Assembly: GCA_013433145.1 (NCBI GenBank)
Contig: CM024187.1
Location: 1,426,001-1,490,000, forward strand
Reading direction: 5' to 3'
Length of the DNA stretch: 64,000 nucleotides
DNA from: Ascaris suum
Taxonomy: Eukaryota; Nematoda; Chromadorea; Rhabditida; Ascarididae
How positions within the stretch are numbered: the stretch's first letter is position 1; every line of letters starts with the position of its first letter. A model generated the notes under the pieces. That model saw only the letters and a list, made by a program, of their open reading frames with translations. It was not told where the DNA came from and did not search any database. Below, piece after piece: positions 18,301-30,250 of this stretch. The translations under genes were made by a program, and so were the position numbers.

Positions 18301-21300
18301 TTAACTAACTCTAAAGCTTACAGATTCAAGCTTGTGCAGGGATACATTAAGATTCTTGCACAGTCTATCTAAATTTCAAATTTGCTGAGGAAACAATTTG
18401 GCAGAGGTTTATTCACGGCGTATACGAACGTTGCATTTCGATTATTAGGTCCAGTACAATCTGCTTAAAGCGTAGATGCTGCTTGAAGGCTGGAGCTTGG
18501 GAAAAGAATATGCGGAGAAAACCGACAAGTTAAAAAATCGTTTAAGGGTAACCGCTATTTCGCATATGGATCACGCACAGAATGATGTTTTTTGTGAAAA
18601 TACGCAGAATAGCTACAAAGAGAAAAAAAAATGAAACGTCTTAGTGCTGAAATCGTTCGTATACAATCGCTACTTGCAGCCGATTTTTGAAAAAGTAGAG
18701 AAGGAATTTTCAGTCGTTTCAAAGAATGCTCAGACCACCAAGGGCAGTTGCCAGTATTTGCTTCGTAGATTTTAGATCTTAGTTGGTCGATTCACTACCT
18801 CACCTTCGTGAGCTTCTGAGCCAGCAGCGTGGTATACTAGAGGGCCAAAATTGATAGGTTACAAGATCAGACAAGAAAATTTGGAGAATTCTGTTTGGAC
18901 GAAATAAGGGTGCACTGGATGGTACACACGCATTTGCCATTTTTGGATGGAGAAGAAAAGAGAGGGTTGACATCTACGTACCAGCGGTAAATTTGAAACC
19001 ATGCCTTTATAATATTTATGTGCACAGAAATAGATTAAGCTCATAAAGAACAAGTGCCGTATAGGCATTGATACATTTAGAGCAAATATTAAGCATAAAT
19101 ATTTTCTTGGTTACTGCGATGTGGTGTAAACCGTGTACTGCATATGAATATCATTTCTGATATCAATGTTATTCACTTACATATCAATAGAATTCGGTAT
19201 TTATATCGTTGTAATTCCTTATACGTTGCAGTTAAAGTCGAATAGATGAAAAGTAATAACGGAGGCATATACAAGGTGAAATTTTAAAGACACCATACAC
19301 AACTCCACAACATTCATAGCAGCAAGGCAAACGATTATTAAACGAGAGGAAGTATTGGAAAATAGACAATTAAAAAGGCATGCATATGGCTAATGTATTT
19401 TACATGCAACATTTTATTGAAAAGAAAGAAGGAAGAGAGTTTTACGTTTAAGTCATCATAACGATTATGCAAAGGCTCACCTTAAAGCATTCTATTCTTG
19501 AATATTCACTGTAATATTCATTTACCTATTCATTTGCACTGTTTTGCTATCTAGTGAAACATTCATATGTTACGAGTTATGAAAGAGATGAGAAAGAGGA
19601 AATAAATCTGAGCTGTTATATAGTTGTGATTATTTCATGCAAATATAAATAACTTTGAATTGAACGCCTCTAAGGATTAGCTAGATGATTTAATTAGCGC
19701 CTTTTTTTGTTCTATAAAGAGATCTCAGTACTAGTAAGTCATAGTTTACTGACGTTGTTATAAAGTTGCAAAAGCGATGCCTACGAACTAAACATTGTTC
19801 CACTGTGATAGTTCAAGAAGTTGGCGAGGCTTCCTTCTCTAAGCATGTTTGCATAACTGGTATAATATAGAAACAAAAGTAGCTGCAATTTCGCGTTTGC
19901 ATTTTGCGCTTCAACTTTGCGTTTTTTTGCGTTATTCATTGAAGTAATTCCTCGCACAATTAATTAGCGCGCGACCATGCTTGATATTATCATGAAAGCC
20001 GGAGAAAACCTTTAACTTTAGCGATTATGTTTATCAATAAGTTCCGCTCTGTCATAGATAGTTTATAGAAGAATGGTGAATTTGTGAATATAAGAGGAGC
20101 AATAAAGATGATAGTGCTTTTGTCATCAGTGGCGTGCACAAATATGGGAATAGCGAGGGACCACACACACGCTGGATTTGCTACGCCTCACTAGGTACCT
20201 TTTGAGGTTTTAGCAGTTTCTCCTTCAATATGCATTTTTTTACGTCCTTCGCTGACCACCTGTCTTTGGACCTGAAATTGTAAATTTTATGTTGCATTAA
20301 CGGAGAGCAATCATAAATCGTCTGAAGGAAAAATACGCCTAGAGGTTTTAAATAGCTTTAATGTGATGGTACCAGCTCATAACGCATTTTCCTAACAGTT
20401 TTTGAATAAATAGTAGATGTGAACTCCCGCGAAGATCCCTTAAGCTTTTGCCTCTAACTTTATCACGAGATCTCTTAAACTATCTAATTATTTTTCCTTC
20501 ATTTCTGATGAGCCTTCTTTAATAGCACCTTTATTTCAGCGCTATATCATACAACTTTATACCTTCGGAAATGTTCCTAAGCATTTATAGCATTTGAAAA
20601 GAATAAAAGAAAAAGACTGTTTTTTATTGAATCTTTCAATTCAAAATTTTTGCGCTTAGGTTGCGAACTTGAATTACGCACCTTGGATTGAGCGTTCTTT
20701 TGAGCAGTTTGAGTGATTTCTCACTGAAAGGTTCGAAGCGTTTCGGCAGCAACGGATTCTTCCTTTTCAGCCATTGTTCCCATTCCCAGTACGGCTTGCA
20801 CATTATTGTTGCTTTCTGCCATGGGAAACGCCCCTTGAGGCAATAATAAAAAATTATACCTGCAAAAACACATGGATTCGTTTAGGGTATCCTCATAAAG
20901 GATGTCATAGTAGATGCAGAGTTTCTTATTGGTTTCATTTATAAAACTGCATTGTCGGTTTATCGCGGTAGTAGAAAGATACATAAGAGATGTTTGCCTA
21001 TACACAATTACTGCCATGATAGACGGGTAACCTGGACAATCACGGTTGCTCTTAAGGCTTTTACACCTTCCCGAAAGAGCGACTCTTTAATAAGCCGCTT
21101 CATTATCCATTGTGATGCTCTTTCTCGGAATCCGTCAAATGGAGGGGGGATGCTACATGAGGGAAGCGGCGGGCAGTTTTTAGAAAACAACTGGATTTCG
21201 GAGTAGGGATGTCGATGAGCAGAAATATTAGCAGACTGGAGCGCTTCAGCATCAATTTTATCGAATTTTCATGGTCGCATTTCAAACAAATCGAAGCAGT

Positions 21301-24300
21301 TGTGTATAGCGATATGGCCTCAATTCATGTTCGCTCAAAAGGCCAGCGAAGTGGGCTTTTTTTCAAATCGTAGATTAGTCTCATTTTCTTCCTCTGTTAT
21401 AAAAGATGCTTCCGATTATCGATATAACTTATGATAATCTGAAGATAGAATAACATGCTAAAATTGTTTGGTAATATACCAATGGCCCAAATATCGATCG
21501 AACGGCTGACGATTAGAACTTCATTAACGACTGTTTCACACAATTCAGGTGCATGATAGCAGTTTACATATTCGAGATATTTCACTGTTGAGTCGACTTT
21601 TCTTGTTAATCCAAAATCCGTCACTTTCACCTGTAAAACCGTAATAATTGCCGAAATGATAATATAATCATAGTTAGCTTTTAGTTTTTTATCGACTTAT
21701 GACAGCTGCCTACAATCACCTTTCTCAATGGCTGGTTGTTTTTGTCGATTTTTGAAATATCCGTTGTGTGTTTGAACTCTTGCAAGGGATTGCTATCAGG
21801 TAGCATGAACTTTTTTCGGAGAGAAAACGTTTAAGCGTTCATTTAAAGAAACCACTAATTTCGCCATTATGGACCGCAATTCATATGTCTCTGAAGATTT
21901 TTCCCAAAGTGCTCGTTCTTCAAATGCTCTCTAAGCGCTTTTATTAGAACCGATTTCTACCAAATAAGCAACGCCTTTGGAGATTTTTTTTCTTTTTTTT
22001 GGTTTTCTCTCAAACGGCGCATTATCACTAATAAACATATGTTTTGTAACAGCGCATTTCTTTTCTTTTCTTTTTTTCTTCTTCTTCTTTTTTTTTTAAT
22101 GACCTAGCAATTGTTATATGTTATCACTAGCAGCACTCTTTATTTCGAAATCCCATATAGACAATTACAAATTTAAACGATCTTATGGTGCTCACCTTTG
22201 AAAAATTTGCGTCGAAAATTAAAACGTTTTCGGCCTTTAAGTTTCTGTGTACAAGGTTCTCACTGTGCATGAATTCGATAGCAGCGAGCACTTGACTCAT
22301 AATCGATTTTGTTGCGCTCTCGCCGATCCCTAAACAACTCATTCAGATCCATTTTTAATAAACACTTGAAACTGGAATAAAAACTTATTCTTGTAATACT
22401 CAATTAAACTCTTTTGGTGATTCGTACCTTTTGTATGTTTGATATATATTATAGGTGCACAATTGAGGCATGTTCGCTTCATTGAAGCTTCTAGCACCAG
22501 CAGTATATTTCATGCTGTAGGTGATTGCTTTCTGCAAGCACGCATTCTCCTAGTGCTTATAGTCAATTGCAAGTTATTGAGTTGTTGAAAAAGCCGTATA
22601 TGCTTTACTATTTCCAAGTGTGTTGCATATTTTGCACATCCAGCATAGAAAGTGAACGACCATCGAGTGTGATTTCTTTCAAAAATGATTTCTTTTTCAA
22701 GCTTTAAGTGTGGTCTTTGCTTTTAAATCCGCAGTCACCCCATAGCTCCGAGACTTCTAATTATTTTGCAGATTTAGGTGTATGGCTGCAAGCAAGAAGA
22801 TGATAGCACACATTTCGAGCTGCTTTGTGTTTTTCCTCGCAGATTTCACGAAATTTCGAAGGAGGGGGAGAGGTGTTTGCGAAGAGAGAGAGCTTAAAGA
22901 TTTTAGAGATTTCTTCACCGAGTATATTTGACACTCGAAATGCTGAGAACGAATATAGACTTTTCCATTTACGAATACGGTGTCCCCTTGTTACAATTTT
23001 TTTCGAACGACTTTCTCATTGTTCAGATGGCAGTAATTAGCTATGCGTTACGTGAATATGAAAATATTCTCAAATCGCAAAAAAAAAAAATCCACTACAA
23101 ACTGGAAAGCGGTCGGATGCGCACTTCTTTTGCTTTAAAGTTGTACATTCGGAGATATATAGATGAGATTAAGTTCATAGCTAGCAAAGCATAAATCACC
23201 TGTGAGCGTATTATGAAGTAGCTGCATTAGATCACTTGTACAAACTCTTCTTCTTCAACGAGTAACATCAAGAAAGCATCAGCTTATGCGCATTGATCTC
23301 ACGATCATTGCTTTTTGTTTGTTTGTTTTTTTTTTTTCACTCAGTAGTAATGAACAATGGTTTTCTTTTTCAGAAGAAATATCACTTGTACTTTTACGAT
23401 CCTTGCAAGGGTTCAAGGATCTATTATCCGCTAGTGTGATGATGTACTAATGTTGATAGGAGCGGCAAGTCGATCATTGTTTTTTGGTGGTAAACATGTT
23501 CTTCAATAGTCTTTGGCATTTGAGTTTCAAGAGTTATTGACAAGAAAAAGTGAAATCCAACGTACCGTTTTGAGATGATTCGACAGCCTCTCGAAGCGAT
23601 GAACATGGGCAAATTTCTTGCACAAAGAAAAATGCACTTTCATCGTCTGCTTGATATACACCTTCATAGGTGTCAATAATATTTGGATGCGGTGATAAAA
23701 AGAACGAATAATTATATTCGCGGATAAAATCGACCTGAAGTGCAGAATCGAAACATAAATAATCAGGTACTTCGAGCTATGCTTGTGCTGTTGCATTTAA
23801 TAGTGTTCATTTTTAGCTGGTATTGCAATCCTGTTTCCCACTATGGCACTCATCCACACACTAGAATGCAAGCAATTCGTGGGAAGCTTCACATTTTTGA
23901 ACAATGGTTACGCCAATGACTATCAGAGAATTAAAAGTAATTTACTTCTTAGTTTTTTGCTTAGCAAGAAATAAACGCTGCGGAGGCTATGCGCCACTTA
24001 TTTCAGCGAGAGACGCTCTCATAACAAAGCTTACCATTCAGAGTTAACTCTAGTCCAGATCCCATTCCAGGCGTCGTCTCCAAGTATCATTTCTTTATCC
24101 CCAACGTTGTCGTTTTAACGTTTGTTAAAGTATCACGTTTTCCGAAACGGTTCGATTAGAATATAATTGCGAGTAAAACTCTTTGCGGAAAATCTGTGAA
24201 GCTGATTTATAGGAGGAAAGGCTTCATGTGGTACAAATTGAGCCCTCAGCTGTTAGTTGCATCTTATCATTTTATTCAACATTTTGTCTTGATCGATTCA

Positions 24301-27300
24301 TATTGTTTAGTGATTGATAGTATTTTATTTCAATGATTGTTCCATTTCAGCACACACAAGTCAAACTTCCAATTAATTCCTATACTTAATATTATTGGTT
24401 TGAAGTAATCTGTAGTGTGGTCTTAGTAATTGCAAATTACAACATTTAGGCATCACATTAAATAATCATCCATTATTCGCCACAAACATTGGGTCTCAAT
24501 GTGAAAATAAATAACTCAAGACGTACCTGCTTTGTTTGAGGCCTCGGGAAAAACTTTAATGCTATTTTATGTTTCGACTCCTTGTGCTGAGCCAGCTTAA
24601 TTGAGCCGAAACGACCAGTGCCCAACTGAAAAAAAAAGAGAGGTTTCCACCGCTATGAGCGCTGAGAATAATCTAAAATTCCTAAGAAGCATGGAAAAAC
24701 TAGCCTTAACAATTCACTCACCGTTACGAAATAATCTCGGATAAAAGTATGGTATTTATAAGGTGTGACTTCAGAGGAAATTGAATCGACGCTAAATTAT
24801 ACTTTGACATGAAAAGCCTTAATAACTTGACGACAAGTTTCTTGTATCGAACTGGATGTAATTCTCTCCCAAAAAATACTCAAATTTTCAAAATACACAT
24901 GCATACCGTTATGAAGTACAACTTTTAGAGAGCAGCTTTCATTGCTGAGCACTTTTATTCAAGGTTATACGCTGCGTCATTGTCGTCAGGCTACTCTTTA
25001 AGCTTCTACCTAAAGCACTCCGCTCATAGCGGTGGCAGTGCTGTAAAAATCCCATAGTTCCAAAGATTTTCATTTTTTTGCATAATCCAACGTCACAAAT
25101 GTGTTTTATAAATGGCTCATGAAGCGATTACAGAAAAGAAAGGAAATATTGTTTAGTTCTCTCTCCTGGCTCGAAATGAGGGTGTTTGCCGTAGGATGCA
25201 GATCAGCTGTCACTAACCTATTCATCCAAAATTTTTTTTACTGAAACCGAATGTAATGAGATATTACAAAATAAAACTCATAAATTTTTTGCTTTCCATT
25301 TATAGTTTTGCCAAATTGAGCAAATAGGAGAATAAAATGAACCAAAAATCTTGCATTTCATCACGAGAGAAACCACACTTTCGTTAGGAGAAGATTATCA
25401 ATCTATAAAAAAGAGGCATGAAAAAAGAAACTGTACTGTTTCATTTGTTGCACCGAATATGAGGTTTAGAAATTCTAGAAATTCAGTCATCAGACATCGT
25501 ATATGTCACTTGGGAAGAATTTCCGATTGGCTTAGATTATTTGAACGAAAGAAAAGGACATGAGAGTTGAAATCTCCGATTTGCTCAGTCTAGGAGAGGT
25601 TACCGATGCATTAAAATGTTTTGAGAGAGATTGAGAGATGAGAGTTTAGATGAATTGGAGCACTAAAGGTTTTCGAATATATTCCGCCTCATCCAAAAAT
25701 GGTGTGGGTGGATGATGTAAGAGCGAAACTCCTTTAAATGGTTACTGCACACCTGTTTGTACACTGCATAAACGTCGTCCAGGTTGACGCGTTTTATAGG
25801 CTCCATGGTGATCGAACCGCGTTTAATAAAAACTGAGTTTCGTCGCTTCGTCTGTAAAACCATTCAGATTTTATCTGCATCGCTATAATTTGCTTTGTTA
25901 TAAGGTTCCAATATCAATATTTAGAAATTCTAAGCGCATCCTGTCGTATGTTTCTGGATCAAAGCTTTTCTGGACAATTCTACATATATTCCTTAAAAGG
26001 AATCATCTGTGAATTTGAATCTCACGTCTTTTTTAACAGAATTGATTTTTAGAAGCACCAAGAAGGAGGGGTTGTTTAATTGTTGGGCGGAATATCTTAC
26101 GGCTATCAATTTCCACTCATCTATATTAGGCTGCAGATCCGAATTAAATTTTTTTCTTGGGCGCTGTAATACTTCTAAGAAATCACGGATTCATACCGGA
26201 AATGATGACTTGCAACCGCTAATTAATTTTCCCTTTTTTATCTTTCAAGTAGGTCATCCATATTTCTGAACAAATAATATATGCTTTGAATCAGAATCTA
26301 TCTTCATTTAATTAAAAAACAGTTTTCAAAAAATTTTTGAGAATTTTTTACCCTATAAATTTTTATTCATTATCGTATTTTTATTTTCATTGGGTTTACA
26401 AACTTAAGAGATAGACTACATGGGAGTGGATGAAGTGAAGATAGTAATGGTTGGAGCTGTTTGAGAGTCGGAGCTTTATATAGAGTGTTTCGGTTTCATA
26501 AAATGACAACAGATAATTACTAATTACTAATATATTCCATCTTTAAAATTTAGCTATATATTTTTTTCAAAAATTTCTGCTCTTTGCAATTAAGTTAGAA
26601 TATAAGAGATATTGCTTGTGATATTATTTTTCACCCAATAAAATTTTCCACTCTAAGTTGTATCTTCTTGCGAGCTTAATAATTATATTTAATGGCTATT
26701 CTTATCTTTCTAAACTGGCAAACTCCTAAAATATTTTCATAATTAAGGCATAATACGTATAAATCGAGAGAACGAAAACAAAGAAAAGGGCACATTGAAG
26801 AGGAGATTTGTGACAACAATGAACGATTTAGTTATCCGACTGTCTGAAGAGTGTGGTAAGGGCACTTGACAGTGTCAACAGTATTCGTGACAGTGCTTAA
26901 CATTTAACTAGTTTTTTTTTTTAATGCCTGGTCTATTGAATATAGTTCAACTTGAGCAATCGAGCATCAACGTTTCGATTAGCATTTTTTGAAAAATAGT
27001 TCAACGATGACGTAGTATTATATGCCTCAAATGAAGAGTAGATCGATTGTTGTGCTCATCTGTTGAATGCGCTAATGAAAGAGCCACTAATGATGCAATT
27101 TATTTGCACACATTTATTCGTTGCTCAATTCTTTCTTCTTTAGCTTTAGGCCTTAAAGATCTCGTCTCTAACAAAAATAAAATAAAACAAAATAAATTGA
27201 AATAGAACTATGGAGTACCTGTTCTTTGAAGGCTGACGTAGAAGTTGCTTGGACGCTGCCGGCACATATATGTGCGTCTTTGTGATTGAGTTTCGTATTT

Positions 27301-30243
27301 ACGTCCTGTAGTTAAGGCCATAAAGCCGCAAAATATACACGGAGCCACGAGAATCTCTTATGACCGTTTCAGAGGAATGGCCACTTTAGGCGAAAAACGA
27401 AAGAATTTTCATAATTTTTGAGTGATAGTAGGGGCCGTTCTGAGCGGGGCTGTGAGAAAGCATAATAGGAGACCAGGAATACATGCGTTCATTTCGCAAT
27501 CAACAGGCGTAAAGGCTTAAATGAGCGTAAGATTTATGGTCCATTTCCACAAAAGATTCCCGTAAGTGGTGACTTGCTATTTGAAAAGGTGAAAAGAGAA
27601 AATCGGGGTTAGAGAGAAATAAACATTGAAAAATTTTGATACCAATATGGGATATGTAAGGCAGTTTAATAAAAGTGGACGGATGATTCAACAAAGATTC
27701 GATGAGCTAAGTTGCAGAGTATTTCTGCGAATCTCTTCGATCGCATAGCGGAATGAAATTGCACAGATCCTGGAAGAAAGGAAGGAGCCATTCCATAATC
27801 GGGCACCGACTATCTCAAGATGTGTATTTTTCTTCCGTTTGCTTGCGCTACATGCATTTTGCAATACTTGCATTTTTATTCTGTGTCTTGTTGCCTTATG
27901 CATGAAGTTTGGTGGCTGTGGTTATCTTCTTTAGCAAGCTAGTTCCTCTAGACTCACGTAAACTTGCGCATGGGTGGAAAAGCACAGGAACTTTTACTGA
28001 ATTCCACATATTGGTAATGCGAAGTCTAAGAATGTAGCCGACACCTCTAATACTTAATAAAAATTATGTGCTGAATAAGGTGTATGGTGACGCCGGTTTC
28101 TAGGGTGCCGCATTCAGCAGCTGCCGATCATTATGAAATTATATTTAAACCGACTGAATTGAAACACCTGGAGATATCAAGAGGGAACGGTAAGCAGATG
28201 CAAAAAATTTTTGCGTATGGTATGATCAGTGCATTAAAACAACAGCACATGTCAACGAATAGCAGCCAAAACTTGCTTTCCTGTGGCATTTTTTTTCGAA
28301 TTAGAGAAGAAGCTCGATGACTCTAAACACTGGTTTTGCCCACGACAGGATGCGAGATGACAAAAATATCTCATCAGATGTCACAAAAAAGCGAAAAGGT
28401 GAGGATCTAACGGTGGAGATAATCAAACAAACTACAGACACCTTTGGAACAAACAGCGCTTCCGCCTTGATTGATAGGCTGCAAGGTGACTTTTATTGAG
28501 GTCATCTTGGCTTAGAGGAGGCGTTTACGTGATCTCGTAAGGTAGATTGAGTTGTTTATTGCATCACGTGGTTGGTGGTCGTTAGAAAATATATTGAGTC
28601 ATAAAACAGAGGTAGTTTTTATTGTAATGTATGAATAAACGAGTTTAATGGGGTCTACACGACTACGCAATTTATGGAGGCTATAAAAGACATTCAAATG
28701 TCTTCATAAATTGTAATGCTCACCTATATAAACGTTTTTCATAATCAACGCAACCATTTCGACGTTCTGTATGAGAAATCACATAAGTCTGCACAAACCA
28801 GTATACTATACAAATCTATATGAAAGTTCAAGATGTCTTCCAACTTTGATTAGTGCTTCTAGGAAGGCTACAAAACAGTTCATGCCAACACCGGGCAACT
28901 AGGCAACTATAGTCAAAAGCATATATAATGGATCTTTTCACGTTGCGCAAACTTTCGCTTTCAAACCACTCAATACGTCGATTGTTATCTGTTTAACTGG
29001 AGGAGAGGATGGGAGGTGCCGTGATTTTTAAAACTATCACTAATTTGTTGTGATTGCAGAAACGCAAGTTTCCGCATGCAATAAGTGAACGAGTGTTCTT
29101 TGCTTGCAAAGCAAATCAACACTATAAATTGCAAAAGCAATGTATAGTGGCGTATCACATCGCCTCAACAGTTGCGCTATTGGCGTCATCGACGCTTCAC
29201 CTATGCCACATCCAGATTTTTATCTTTAGAACAACGGCAGAAACATTCGATCTTCTTTTTTTTTGCATAAATATCTGAACGGAAGCATAATAAAATTAGC
29301 AGTATGATTCATCGGTAGTCGAAATGAACAAAATGAGCAAATATTCACATCCTAGTTATAGAGATAAATTGAAACAGAACAATGTACATGAATATTTAAA
29401 GAATATAAAAGTGAAAACCTTCGGCTGCAGTGAGGATTCATCGCAAACACACATGCATCATTAACTCTCACATAAATTTCACTTTTCGTTAAGGTGGTAA
29501 CACTTTTTTTTCTACGAGCGATTTCCATCCGATCCTACGAAGTGGTTGCGTTTTAAAAGGCTCACCTCTGAATGATGATTATGAGCTTCGCTGAATTGCG
29601 TAGCGGTAACCGGGCTCATTTCGACATTGTCCGTCGGGACATACGTTGGCGCAAATGTCGTGTGCAGTGTTTTGGTGTCGGGAACTAGGCTACGATCGTT
29701 CGATGACATTTGAGAGGAGCTAATCTCTTGTGCTGCACCCGGAACAGCAAGTCTATTCGATGTTTGCGGTGTATGTGTTGGCAATGTCTGCTGAGCTTCA
29801 CCGGTAGAGTTTGGCGCAGTAGTCACCATGGTATGTTGACTGGCTGCCATCGAAGTTCCTCCTAGACTAGCGCTCATTGATGCTGACATATGAAGGTTAG
29901 ATGAGTGAACCTCATGATTATGGTTCGGAGAAGAGGATCGATGCCGCGATATGCGACCTCGGGGTGTACTTGGCCTGCCGCTCAGAACTGACCTCGTCTT
30001 GGAGCTGGAGCCATGCCTGCGGTCCTCACCGCTTGTGTCACCAGACGCGCTGATGGTACTGGTCGCACTTGGCCGATGCTGCTTAGGCCCTGTGGTTGTC
30101 TTAGCGAACAACTCGAAAACCTCTTCCTTGGTGTCCGGTGGGGCGTTTTCGTTTCCATCCTCGTCCTTTAGAGCTGCGCTGCTGCCGAAATGTGACAGCC
30201 GACGAGTGCTTAGTCGATTCCACACACGACCGAGCTTATCCAT
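15214..30243 (-). CDS. SBK-family serine/threonine kinase, probable pseudokinase (whole gene)
   Basis: Nine exons join in one phase: 30243-29566, 25851-25753, 24625-24527, 23734-23566, 22329-22196, 21630-21480, 20859-20682, 20271-20199 and 15384-15214. They total 1752 nt, or 583 residues plus stop. Residues 1-about 245 are a Ser/Thr/Pro/His-rich, probably disordered region. The kinase domain follows: glycine loop GTGRFG (261-266), the ATP lysine in IALKFF (K283), the alpha-C glutamate in FIREY (E298), HRN (376-378), DFG (398-400), APE (420-422), DIWAIG (D439) and the late arginine in KDRWS (R507). Spacing and the FPW...W...P..F block after subdomain IX resemble the SBK1/SBK2 family. The catalytic Asp of HRD is replaced by Asn, so phosphotransfer is expected to be weak or absent. 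A basic tail (RRQRKKK) closes the protein. Kinase fold very sure; SBK assignment fairly sure, made from remembered family features without a search. The start at 30243 is the first in-frame ATG of exon 1, but an upstream in-phase acceptor leaves room for a longer N-terminus. Confidence 0.85.
15805..15885 (-). CDS. Possible second alternative last exon of the kinase gene
   Basis: Acceptor TTTCGAGCAG, phase 0, then 26 codons rich in Gly and Glu (GGEGSEEDGGGEEQ) and a TGA. The acidic composition contrasts with the basic tail of the exon at 15384. The splice site is only moderate and the short length makes chance likely. Confidence 0.25.
   Translation of the reverse strand, partial: NCKPQNPSKIGGEGSEEDGGGEEQSA
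16113..16241 (-). CDS. Possible alternative last exon of the kinase gene
   Basis: It has an excellent acceptor (ATTTTTTCAG) at 16242, is entered in phase 0 as exon 8 requires, and is open for 42 codons (ELFKSHKGTSPQTH...) to a TAG. I see no good donor inside it, so it would be a terminal exon competing with the one at 15384. Its sequence matches nothing I know. Confidence 0.35.
   Translation of the reverse strand, partial: ELFKSHKGTSPQTHSNKGTTEGAAILCFPGNGTSNNQTIMKL
20199..20271 (-). CDS. Kinase gene exon 8: end of the kinase domain
   Basis: 73 nt, phase 2 to 0, with acceptor CAATTTCAG and donor AAAAG/GTACCT. It encodes SKDRWSAKDVKKCILKEKL; the Arg of KDRWS is the conserved subdomain XI arginine. 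If the donor is not used, translation stops six codons later (GAGGCGTAG). Confidence 0.8.
20682..20859 (-). CDS. Kinase gene exon 7: C-lobe subdomains IX-X
   Basis: 178 nt, phase 1 to 2, with acceptor TTTTTGCAG and donor CCAAG/GTGCGT. It encodes GRFPWQKA, PYWEWEQWLKRK, then LPKRFEPFSEKSLKLLKR. The FPW...Y..W..W...P..F..F pattern is the part most typical of SBK-type kinases. Confidence 0.87.
21480..21630 (-). CDS. Kinase gene exon 6: DFG motif to alpha-F
   Basis: 50 codons plus one base, phase 0 to 1, with acceptor TTTTACAG and donor ATTG/GTATAT. It encodes VKVTDFGLTRKV, CYHAPELC (APE motif) and SIDIWAI. The metal-binding DFG Asp is intact. The DFG-LTR-x-V spacing matches the SBK family. Confidence 0.88.
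22196..22329 (-). CDS. Kinase gene exon 5: catalytic loop with HRN instead of HRD
   Basis: 44 codons plus two leading bases, phase 1 to 0, with acceptor GTTTAG and donor AAG/GTGAGC. It encodes IEFMHSENLVHRNLKAENVL. The Asn codon (AAC) at 22243-22241 takes the place of the catalytic-base Asp; the following Lys and the metal-binding Asn (AEN) are kept. A single G-to-A change in a GAC codon would explain it. Confidence 0.87.
23566..23734 (-). CDS. Kinase gene exon 4: alpha-C helix to hinge
   Basis: 56 codons plus one base, phase 0 to 1, with acceptor CACTTCAG and donor AACG/GTACGT. It carries VDFIREYNYSFFLSPHPNII, where the Glu of FIREY is the expected salt-bridge partner of the ATP lysine. The hinge follows (FFFVQEICPCSSLREAV). 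Confidence 0.85.
24527..24625 (-). CDS. Kinase gene exon 3: glycine loop and ATP lysine
   Basis: 33 codons, phase 0 to 0, with acceptor TTTTTTTTCAG and donor CAG/GTACGT. It encodes LGTGRFGSIKLA and IALKFFPRP, so the nucleotide-binding GxGxxG loop and the AxK lysine are both intact. Confidence 0.88.
25753..25851 (-). CDS. Kinase gene exon 2: lead-in to the kinase domain
   Basis: 33 codons between a TTTTACAG acceptor and a CAG/GTGTGC donor, phase 0 to 0. It encodes a basic stretch, then MEPIKRVNLDDVYAVYKQ, which runs into the glycine loop of the next exon. An internal Met could serve as an alternative start. Confidence 0.8.
26040..26248 (+). CDS. Candidate plus-strand exon in the kinase intron
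   Basis: Strong acceptor (GTCTTTTTTAACAG), donor TTTCAA/GTAGGT, open for 69 codons in phase 1 to 0 (LIFRSTKKEGLFNCWAEYL...). It would belong to a gene nested antisense to the kinase gene. The C-terminal half is Phe-rich like chance AT-rich frames. Confidence 0.22.
28084..28189 (+). CDS. Candidate plus-strand first exon in the kinase intron
   Basis: ATG, then 35 codons (MVTPVSRVPHSAAADHYEII...LKHLEISRGN) to a consensus donor (AACG/GTAAGC), phase 1. The next acceptor (TTTTTTTTCGAATTAG, exon from 28305) joined in that phase gives KKLDDSKHWFCPRQDAR and a stop, a peptide of about 54 residues. Coding-like, but no family known. Confidence 0.28.
28305..28485 (+). CDS. Candidate plus-strand exon in the kinase intron, two usable frames
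   Basis: Acceptor with a good T tract at 28304, donor CAAG/GTGACT. In phase 0 it is open throughout: MTLNTGFAHDRMRDDKNISS from the ATG at 28317, then KKRKGEDLTVEIIKQTTD. In phase 1 it ends after about 17 codons (KKLDDSKHWF...). Which frame is used, if either, is unclear. Confidence 0.27.
29060..29276 (+). CDS. Weak plus-strand exon candidate
   Basis: After the acceptor GTGATTGCAG, phase 0 is open to a stop at about 29276 (KRKFPHAISERVFFACKANQ...). The second half is hydrophobic and irregular. Weak. Confidence 0.15.
29566..30243 (-). CDS. Kinase gene exon 1: disordered N-terminal region
   Basis: 226 codons from the ATG at 30243 (MDKLGRVWNRLSTRRLSHFG) to a GAG/GTGAGC donor, phase 0. This is the longest clean coding exon in the window. 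After an acidic patch (EDGNENAPPDTKEE) the residues are mostly Ser, Thr, Pro, His and Arg, with no domain I recognise. A good acceptor (CCTACCCAG) lies 7 bases before the ATG. It either marks a 5' UTR splice or trans-splice site, or makes this an internal exon entered in phase 2. Confidence 0.85.
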
Positions 30244-30250
30244 AATGAGT

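Larger units (their letters stand above)
15385..20198 (-). other. Long 3' intron of the kinase gene
   Basis: About 4.8 kb between exon 8 and the basic last exon. Apart from the two alternative last exons described separately, I see only AT-rich sequence, T/A runs (for example 17338-17353) and short chance frames. Confidence 0.5.
25852..29565 (-). other. 3.7-kb first intron of the kinase gene
   Basis: It separates the disordered N-terminal exon from the kinase-domain exons. AT-rich, with the weak plus-strand exon candidates listed separately (26.0, 28.1-28.5 and about 29.06 kb). No minus-strand exon was recognised in it. Confidence 0.5.

Noticed and set aside
22050..22100. CTT/T-rich tract as a possible regulatory element
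   Set aside because: A pyrimidine microsatellite-like run within a kinase intron; similar T and CT runs are scattered through the window.
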